From: Candidatus Saccharimonadota bacterium | GTDB lineage: Bacteria > Patescibacteriota > Saccharimonadia > Saccharimonadales > Saccharimonadaceae | DNA length: 16,781 bases | Assembly (NCBI GenBank): GCA_028289185.1 | Contig: JAQGGV010000067.1 | Coordinates: 1-16,781, forward strand | Reading direction: 5' to 3' | In this document: piece by piece, positions 6,839-12,149 of the stretch | Position numbering within the stretch: the first letter of the stretch is position 1 | Layout: the number at the start of each line of letters is the position of its first letter | Notes under the pieces: model-generated | What the model was told of the DNA's origin: nothing | Database searches by the model: none | Seen by the model: the letters and a program-made list of their open reading frames with translations, nothing else | Program-made: the position numbers and the translations under genes

Positions 6839-7426
6839 ATGAAATTGCCAAAGATTATTGGTATAGCGGGAACGAATGGGGCGGGTAAGGATACACTCGG
6901 TGAATTACTCGCAGATTTGCAACAGTATAAGTTCACGAGTGTGAGTGATATCCTGCGTGAGGAATTAACCAAGCAGGGTATTCCGCACGAACGTGAACAC
7001 ATGCGAGCACTAAGCACAAAATGGGCGAATGAATTTGGCCACGAAATCCTGACTATCAAGACAATCGAATCTTATGTTGAAGAAGAGAAGCGGGGAGGCT
7101 ATAAAGGTCTGGCTATAGGTAGTATTCGTCGTCCGGCTGAGGCTGAGGCTATTAAGAATGACGGTGGTATTGTCATCTGGGTCGATGGCGACCGACGAAC
7201 GCGCTACGAACGTATTCAGGCTGCCAACCGCGGGCGGGCACATACGGATGACCTGACATTCGATGAATGGTCCAAGCAGGAGGATATTGAACTATCACCG
7301 ATAGACAATGAGCCCGGTTCTATGAACATGAATGGTGTACGTGAAATTGCCGACATTCATATAGATAATAATTTCGATTCGTTTGAAGCATATCGCAACT
7401 ATTTGATTAGTGAATTTGAACTGTAG
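6839..7426 (+). CDS. P-loop nucleotide kinase (dephospho-CoA kinase-like)
   Basis: 195 residues with a Walker A GTNGAGKDT (11-19) near the N-terminus, an ISDILREEL-like substrate helix (VSDILREEL), REHMRALSTKWANEFG, GLAIGSIRRPAEAEAI (a DGiRs-like strand) and VWVDGDRRTRYERI with a lid rich in Arg. The architecture is that of small-molecule or nucleotide kinases related to CoaE and the UPF0200/AAA_18 group. The substrate cannot be assigned: dephospho-CoA, a nucleotide or a nucleoside are all possible. It starts 4 nt after the rpoD stop with no SD, so it is probably translated by coupling in the dnaG-rpoD operon. It converges on a second kinase of the same superfamily with a 6-nt gap. Confidence 0.8.
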   Translation: MKLPKIIGIAGTNGAGKDTLGELLADLQQYKFTSVSDILREELTKQGIPHEREHMRALSTKWANEFGHEILTIKTIESYVEEEKRGGYKGLAIGSIRRPAEAEAIKNDGGIVIWVDGDRRTRYERIQAANRGRAHTDDLTFDEWSKQEDIELSPIDNEPGSMNMNGVREIADIHIDNNFDSFEAYRNYLISEFEL

Positions 7427-7432
7427 AGAACT

Positions 7433-8002
7433 CTAAAATTCGACTTCAGCGAGGATACCCTCGAGTTGGCGGTGCATGTCGTCGATGCTGCCCTCGTTTG
7501 GTACGAAGTAGTCAGCTATGGCAATAACGCCACCCTTGTTAAGGGTTTCAATTTCGTCGTAATCACGGGCGTCGGCTTCCTGTGTGGTTAGCGGACGGTC
7601 GGGGCGAGTTGCTAGACGGCGATGACGCAGACGGCGAGGAGCGGTGATAGCAATGGTTGTTAGTTGACCGGGGAATTCATGTTTCATAACTTTGTACGCC
7701 AACCATGCACCCATACCGTCAACGATGATTCGGTGCTGACCAGCCTCGATAAGACGGTCGATCTGTTCAACCACGCGGACAACAACAACGTCGTTGCCTT
7801 CTTCGCGGCGTAGTTTGTCACGCATCATTTTTTCGTTTTCGAGTGTTGGTTCCAGGTTTGCCTCGCGCAGTGCATCGATGATGACATTAACGAAATTAAC
7901 CTTTGGATAACCCTTGTCAGTCAGGTAGTCGGTAGCGGCGGATTTGCCCGCACCGGACATGCCGACGATTGCGATAACTTTTGCGTTTGAACGATCTGCC
8001 AT
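7433..8002 (-). CDS. UPF0200-like P-loop kinase
   Basis: 189 residues from ATG 8002 (MADRSNAK). The open frame extends 18 codons upstream, but that part would overlap the uppS end and carries the promoter, so it is rejected. Motifs in order: Walker A GMSGAGKS (14-21), EPTLENEKMMRDKLRREEG, HRIIVDGMGAWLAYKVM (the family's iDGiRs..E strand), then ITAPRRLRHRRLATRPDRP, RDYDEIETLNKGGVIAIADY and a terminal VPNEGS. This order matches UPF0200 nucleotide kinases (dephospho-CoA kinase/AAA_18 superfamily). The reaction is unknown. A TATACT lies exactly 6 nt before the ATG, within the 16-nt gap after uppS, so it has its own leaderless-type promoter besides possible read-through from uppS. Confidence 0.8.
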   Translation of the reverse strand: MADRSNAKVIAIVGMSGAGKSAATDYLTDKGYPKVNFVNVIIDALREANLEPTLENEKMMRDKLRREEGNDVVVVRVVEQIDRLIEAGQHRIIVDGMGAWLAYKVMKHEFPGQLTTIAITAPRRLRHRRLATRPDRPLTTQEADARDYDEIETLNKGGVIAIADYFVPNEGSIDDMHRQLEGILAEVEF

Positions 8003-8008
8003 ATAGGT

Positions 8009-8014
8009 AGTATA
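8009..8014 (-). promoter_or_regulatory. extended -10 (TGTTATACT) 6 nt before kinase ATG
   Basis: On the minus strand TATACT (8014-8009), preceded by TGT as in an extended -10, ends 6 nt before ATG 8002. It starts 4 nt past the uppS stop codon. No SD is present. Confidence 0.55.
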
Positions 8015-8018
8015 ACAG

Positions 8019-8723
8019 CTACTTGCCGTGGCGACGTTCGCGCTCGTTAAACTCATGCACGATTGATGTCAGGATTTCCGGTGTGAAATCGGGCCACAGA
8101 AGCTCGGGGAATGAGTACTGGGCTTCGTCGACGAGCAGACTCATGAAACCTGCGCTGTTGTGTGGGTCGGTCCAGGCACCTGTACGGATAATGAGGTCAA
8201 CATCGGGTAGTCTGCCGGTCCATGAACGGGAACGCAGGAGTTGTTCAGTGGGCACATCGCTTTTTTGGTCTGTCAGGATAGAGTGAACGGCCGCTGTACG
8301 TTCACGGGTGCCACTGTAATCAATGAGGATGGTCAGTTCGCGACCCGTTCGATGGGCGGTTCTAGCCATCGCATCCTCAAATACTTCGACAGTTTTTGGC
8401 GTCAGGCTGTCACGCCATTCGCCAATGATATTAATGTGAACATCGTATTTTTCGATGGCGGGATTTTCGACGAACTTGCGAACATTGTCACGAAATGCGC
8501 GATCAATGCTACTGAAAAACTCAGAGGAACGTTCGGAGAGGTTTGAGTGGGAGCTGCCCCAAAGTGAAAGGTGTGTAACGCCTATCTCGAAGGCTGTTTC
8601 GGTAATTTCGGAAAGTCCCTGGAACCCACGGTCATAGAGTTGCTTGTAGCCCTTGAGGCCATTTTTGCGTGCCCAGCGGCGATTGCCATCTGGGATGATT
8701 GCAAGATGAAAAGTGTCGGACAT
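8019..8723 (-). CDS. uppS: undecaprenyl-diphosphate synthase-like cis-prenyltransferase
   Basis: Makes the C55 lipid carrier for cell-wall synthesis at the membrane face. 234 residues, normal length. Family hallmarks: IIPDGNRRWARKNG with catalytic D12, DVHINIIGEWRDSL (94-107), ELTILIDYSGTRE (129-141), DLIIRTG (176-182) and LLWPDF (208-213). Several usually invariant positions differ: the GH pair after the first motif is replaced (LYDRG, 29-33), the SSENW block reads SSHSNLSER (57-65), and the RTsGExRlSNF block is RTGAWTDPHNSAGF (180-193) with a shortened stretch before WPDF. Membership is clear; chain length and substrate use may differ. It has a 17-nt-spaced promoter and a weak AAGGGA SD just before the ATG. 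Confidence 0.88.
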   Translation of the reverse strand: MSDTFHLAIIPDGNRRWARKNGLKGYKQLYDRGFQGLSEITETAFEIGVTHLSLWGSSHSNLSERSSEFFSSIDRAFRDNVRKFVENPAIEKYDVHINIIGEWRDSLTPKTVEVFEDAMARTAHRTGRELTILIDYSGTRERTAAVHSILTDQKSDVPTEQLLRSRSWTGRLPDVDLIIRTGAWTDPHNSAGFMSLLVDEAQYSFPELLWPDFTPEILTSIVHEFNERERRHGK

Positions 8724-8732
8724 CGTCCCTTT

Positions 8733-8761
8733 AGTCTAAGCGATATGAGAATAGTGGTCAA
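8733..8761 (-). promoter_or_regulatory. sigma70 promoter for uppS
   Basis: On the minus strand TTGACC (8761-8756) and TAGACT (8738-8733) are spaced by exactly 17 nt. The -10 ends 9 nt before the ATG at 8723, giving a leader of only a few bases that nevertheless contains AAGGGA. Confidence 0.6.
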
Positions 8762-8805
8762 TCATCCTATCTGATTTGAATATGTATTATTTTCGCAAAA
8801 AGTCC

Positions 8806-8866
8806 TTGTTAAAATCGGGACAACTTGACATACTAGCAAAAAGATAGCGGGTGGCAGGGGTATAAT
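8806..8866 (+). promoter_or_regulatory. candidate promoter region of the 589-aa/sigma operon
   Basis: TTGTTA (8806-8811) and CATACT (8829-8834) are spaced by 17 nt and would give a leader of about 29 nt containing AGGGG (8856-8860), 9 nt before ATG 8870. A perfect TATAAT at 8861-8866 sits only 3 nt before the ATG, too close to serve that start codon. A TTGACA at 8825-8830 has no -10 at a usable distance. The true promoter is uncertain. Confidence 0.35.
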
Positions 8867-8869
8867 TCA

Positions 8870-10639
8870 ATGAGTGATTATGAGAAAAGTCAGTATTTAA
8901 CTGATGGTGAAGTCGAAGTCCTAGACATCAAACGCCGCGCACAGCAGGCAAAAGCTTTGGCGGCGACAGCGCAAATGCTGGAAATGCATGGAGTATCCGA
9001 AGAGCAGATTCAAGCAAGTATCGCTGCAATGCGTGAGCAATTTGATTCACTTTCGACTCCTCAAATAAAGAGAATTCGAAAATCTGCCCAGGAACACATT
9101 GGTTACCTGACAGGCATATCGGTTGCGGCACGTACGGAAGTGCCAGCAAGCGAATTTGTGGATCCTTCTGAAGAACCACCAGCATCCGTAACGGAATTAG
9201 AAAATACACTTGATGTGGACGCGGAAGATAGTCAGCCGCAGACACCCTCGTTAGATCAAGACGAAACAGAAACAGAAACAGAAACCAGACTTGATCAGCA
9301 GGAAGCTTTTGACGTGGTGCTTGATGGCAGGAAACCCAAAAAGCTTATTAGTTCGGTCAATAACGTCTTTGACGGTGTATTGACGTACGAACAGCGGTCA
9401 GCGCTTGTTGGGATAAACGACACGCAGATGTCAGCACTTGTTGATGCGTTTTCTAGGACTCTAGGGGAGTTTTCGCGCTATCCTGACCACGTGCCAACCC
9501 ATACCGATAGGCTCGCAAAGATGCTTGGTGGCATGACGGCCGACCAGATAGCAGCGGCGCAGAATGGTGGTACGGCAGGTTCAATCACGAGTTCATTCAG
9601 AAAGTATTTGCCATCCATACTGCGTGAACATAAACGAGAATTTATCGAGGCGTACAGGGAGAATTTGGCGGGGGAACCCATACCGGAAGTAGCTGAGGTG
9701 GAAGTACGCAAGCGAAAAGCAGTGAAAGTTATGGGGCCAAGTAATGAGACCAAGGAACCAGAAGTACGTAAAAAAGCTGAACGTCCTGAAGCTTTGTCGT
9801 CTAACATTAATAATCTTTTTAAAGACATACTGAGTTTTGACCAGCGCGCTGCAATTCCTGAATTCACGCCACGGCAAAATGAAGAGCTGGTCTTCCTGCT
9901 CGACAGCTTATACGAAAGGTCTGCAAAGAAACCAGAGCTGAAGGATATCCAGATCGCTAGGATAGAGAAGTCGCTAGACGGCATGACGGCCAAAGAAATT
10001 GCAGCACAAGAAGATGTACACTTCCTCGCAGTCATACAGAATTTCAATAAATTCTTACCATTCGTATTCATTCCTTTTAAGGATGAGATTAGTGCTGGTT
10101 TTGAACGAATTCGTGCCATGTCTGATGGTGGTGCGGATGACGAAAACACTGCGGTGGACCAATCTGAACAAGAGTTTGCCACGAAAATGGATCAAGCGTA
10201 TCAACCTCAATACCAAGGAGATAGCCAAGCTGCGCCGGAATCTCTGCCTGACGACGGAGATAATATGGAGGTGAGAATTCAGGCTGTTCGAGAACGCCTA
10301 GCTACTGCCATCCCCGAAATCAACCAGCAACAAATCGACCAGATTATCAGCAAGGCTCAGGCCAATGCAGTCGATAACTCACCGGCATTTATGAAGAGCC
10401 TAAGGGACCTTTACCGCAGTGTTTCTAGCCTCGAAGTAGACGACCTTCCTGAGAAGAGCTTACTTGTTTTAAACGCATTCACCTCACCCAGGATTCATGC
10501 TCCCGCGATGTCAGTTACCGAGATACGCGATTATCTCGGTAGTAGAGACCCGGATAATACGGAAAAATATGGAAACGGATTCGTTACCGACACAATCATC
10601 GAAACCCTCGAAGTGATAATACAGAAGGCGGCTAGGTGA
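8870..10639 (+). CDS. 589-aa protein with duplicated HTH-like modules, coupled to sigma factor; unknown family
   Basis: I do not recognise the family. The N-terminus (1-85) is helical and charged; 95-150 is an acidic linker with an ET repeat. Two clear copies of a module of about 100 residues follow: 160-262 (SSVNNVFDGVLTYEQRSAL ... GGMTADQIAAA ... FRKYLPSIL) and 309-413 (SSNINNLFKDILSFDQRAAI ... DGMTAKEIAAQ ... FNKFLPFVF). A third, degenerate start appears at about 479 (AIPEINQQQIDQII) and the end has MSVTEIRDYL (547-556). The GMTA.(Q/E)IAA ... I..F.K(Y/F)LP core looks like a helix-turn-helix, so DNA or protein binding is inferred. There are no membrane segments and no cysteines. Its TGA overlaps the GTG of the sigma gene by 4 nt, so the two are co-translated. 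An anti-sigma, co-regulator or adaptor role is plausible but unproven. Confidence 0.9.
   Translation: MSDYEKSQYLTDGEVEVLDIKRRAQQAKALAATAQMLEMHGVSEEQIQASIAAMREQFDSLSTPQIKRIRKSAQEHIGYLTGISVAARTEVPASEFVDPSEEPPASVTELENTLDVDAEDSQPQTPSLDQDETETETETRLDQQEAFDVVLDGRKPKKLISSVNNVFDGVLTYEQRSALVGINDTQMSALVDAFSRTLGEFSRYPDHVPTHTDRLAKMLGGMTADQIAAAQNGGTAGSITSSFRKYLPSILREHKREFIEAYRENLAGEPIPEVAEVEVRKRKAVKVMGPSNETKEPEVRKKAERPEALSSNINNLFKDILSFDQRAAIPEFTPRQNEELVFLLDSLYERSAKKPELKDIQIARIEKSLDGMTAKEIAAQEDVHFLAVIQNFNKFLPFVFIPFKDEISAGFERIRAMSDGGADDENTAVDQSEQEFATKMDQAYQPQYQGDSQAAPESLPDDGDNMEVRIQAVRERLATAIPEINQQQIDQIISKAQANAVDNSPAFMKSLRDLYRSVSSLEVDDLPEKSLLVLNAFTSPRIHAPAMSVTEIRDYLGSRDPDNTEKYGNGFVTDTIIETLEVIIQKAAR
9263..9286 (+). 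repeat. hexanucleotide tandem repeat GAAACA x4 (in frame)
   Basis: Three exact GAAACA units and a fourth with a last-base change encode the ET-rich run of the 589-aa protein's acidic linker. Unit gain or loss would stay in frame. Confidence 0.8.
9347..9655 (+). repeat. module A of the internal protein duplication
   Basis: Encodes residues 160-262 of the 589-aa protein. It aligns with module B at SSxxNNxFxxxLxxxQRxA, at GMTAxxIAA and at FxKxLP. The GMTA motif of both copies is encoded by the identical 12-mer GGCATGACGGCC (9530-9541 and 9980-9991). Confidence 0.75.
9794..10108 (+). repeat. module B of the internal protein duplication
   Basis: Encodes residues 309-413 of the 589-aa protein, the second copy of the HTH-like module described for 9347-9655. 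Confidence 0.75.
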
Positions 10640-12132
10640 GCGTAGCGTCACACGAAATTTTAGAACCCAACGACTCATCACAAGAGACATCACTCGAGAC
10701 CTTTGCACTTGTTTCGTGGTATGCGGACGATGTTAGTCGACTAGAGACACCGATGCCCGAACTCAGTACGGCAACAAGGCAACGGCTTAATGGGATGTTA
10801 CACGAAGATCCAACTTTTGGATTTACTGTTGCAGTTGAGCATCTTGCCGAGGTTGATAATGAGCAGATGAGGAATGCGGTATATTTATACATGTGCGGAT
10901 ACTCTCACCAAGATTTGGAAGCAATGTTTCCCGATATAGCTGTGAGCGAAGTAGCGGCAGTGGTTGCTAGCTGGCAACAACCAGAGGAGGTCTATGATGA
11001 GATTGCTGTATCAATCAAAGATCTCGACATCGCACCTATCCACGAAACTAAACTGCCCGAGGCAAAAGTAAGAAGTGTATCAGCGTCGCGACAGGTGGGT
11101 CATAAGGCGGTTGCGTCATCTACTCAAGTTCGTCAACGTGCAAAGACTACTGTGGAGCCAAGGACATTCGCTGAAGTGAACGATACCACTACCAGCCGAA
11201 AGATAGATCTTGATGCACAGTCTCCGTCGGCAGATTTGGTACGTGTTTACCTAAATGGTATTGGCAAGGTCGCACTACTGAACGCTGCAGATGAGGTAGA
11301 CCTTGCAAAACGTATCGAAGCGGGATTGTATGCGACGCATCTGATTGACACGAAAAAAAGACTGACAGGTGATCGCAAAAAAGACTTAGGATTAGTGGCG
11401 GTCGATGGCGATCGTGCAAGAAAGCATCTGCTGGAGGCTAATCTTCGGCTGGTCGTATCCTTGGCCAAGCGATATACGGGCAGGGGTATGCCGCTACTGG
11501 ACCTCATTCAGGAGGGCAATTTAGGTCTTATTCGTGCAATGGAAAAATTTGATTACGCAAAAGGCTTCAAATTTAGCACTTATGCAACATGGTGGATTCG
11601 ACAAGCGATTACGCGTGGTATGGCTGATCAGTCACGGACTATTCGGCTGCCCGTTCATCTGGTAGAGCAAGTAAATAAGCTTGCCAGAATGAAACGCGAG
11701 TTGCATCAAAATCTTGGTCGAGAAGCGACAAACGAAGAGCTTGCCGAGGAATCAGGTATTCCTGCGGAAAAAATCCAAGATTTACTTGATCACTCGAGAG
11801 ATCCTGTCAGCCTGGATATGCCTGTTGGTAGCGACGAAGAGGCGCCGCTAGGTGATTTTATCGGTGATGAAGGTGCTATAAGTACCGAGGATGCAGTTAT
11901 TAATGGTTTATTGTCAGAGGAAATAGATAAGGTCATCGCGAGCCTTGACGAACGTGAGACCCAAGTCATACGGCTACGATTTGGGTTGGACGATGGGCAG
12001 CCCAGGACGTTGGATCAGATTGGAAAATTGTTTGGCATATCCAGGGAGCGAGTACGCCAGATTGAGCGTGAAGTCATGGCGAAACTCCGTACTGGCGACG
12101 AAGCCAGTGCCCTACGAGAGTACTACAAGTAG
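10636..12132 (+). CDS. SigB-like (actinobacterial type) sigma70 factor with novel N-terminal extension
   Basis: 498 residues from GTG 10636, which overlaps the upstream TGA by 4 nt. From about residue 188 it reads like mycobacterial/corynebacterial SigB: DLDAQSPSADLVRVYLNGIG (191-210), EVDLAKRIEAGLYATHL, a KKRLTGDRKKDL linker before region 2, HLLEANLRLVVSLAKRYTGR (264-283), GMPLLDLIQEGNLGLIRAME, QAITRGMADQSRTIRLPVHL (323-342), HSRDPVSLDMPVGSDEEAPL (386-405), and region 4 GLDDGQPRTLDQIGKLFGIS (450-469) ERVRQIEREVMAKL. The likeness is recalled, not computed. Residues 1-187 have no counterpart there; they hold a helical module (about 42-114, with YMCGYSHQDLEAMF and SEVAAVVASW) and a basic Ser/Thr-rich linker. 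The first sigma (5827) is of another type. It likely directs a special regulon together with the coupled 589-aa protein. Confidence 0.95.
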   Translation: MSVASHEILEPNDSSQETSLETFALVSWYADDVSRLETPMPELSTATRQRLNGMLHEDPTFGFTVAVEHLAEVDNEQMRNAVYLYMCGYSHQDLEAMFPDIAVSEVAAVVASWQQPEEVYDEIAVSIKDLDIAPIHETKLPEAKVRSVSASRQVGHKAVASSTQVRQRAKTTVEPRTFAEVNDTTTSRKIDLDAQSPSADLVRVYLNGIGKVALLNAADEVDLAKRIEAGLYATHLIDTKKRLTGDRKKDLGLVAVDGDRARKHLLEANLRLVVSLAKRYTGRGMPLLDLIQEGNLGLIRAMEKFDYAKGFKFSTYATWWIRQAITRGMADQSRTIRLPVHLVEQVNKLARMKRELHQNLGREATNEELAEESGIPAEKIQDLLDHSRDPVSLDMPVGSDEEAPLGDFIGDEGAISTEDAVINGLLSEEIDKVIASLDERETQVIRLRFGLDDGQPRTLDQIGKLFGISRERVRQIEREVMAKLRTGDEASALREYYK

Positions 12133-12137
12133 TACGC

Positions 12138-12143
12138 TATACT
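12138..12143 (+). promoter_or_regulatory. -10 element TATACT 6 nt before polA ATG (leaderless layout)
   Basis: TATACT ends 6 nt before ATG 12150 and begins 5 nt after the sigma stop codon. There is no SD. No -35 is evident in the end of the sigma gene. Confidence 0.55.
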
Positions 12144-12149
12144 GGTAAC

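Noticed and set aside
7424..7435. Bidirectional terminator at TAGAGAACTCTA
   Set aside because: Arms of 5 bp with a 2-nt centre are too small to form a stable RNA hairpin.
8861..8866. Perfect TATAAT just before ATG 8870 as a leaderless promoter
   Set aside because: Only 3 nt separate it from the ATG, so transcription would begin at or after the start codon; an upstream promoter plus the AGGGG SD fits better.
9478..10182. 234-codon minus-strand ORF opposite the HTH-repeat gene
   Set aside because: Serine-rich, no motif, no initiation signal; the plus strand carries the repeated modules.
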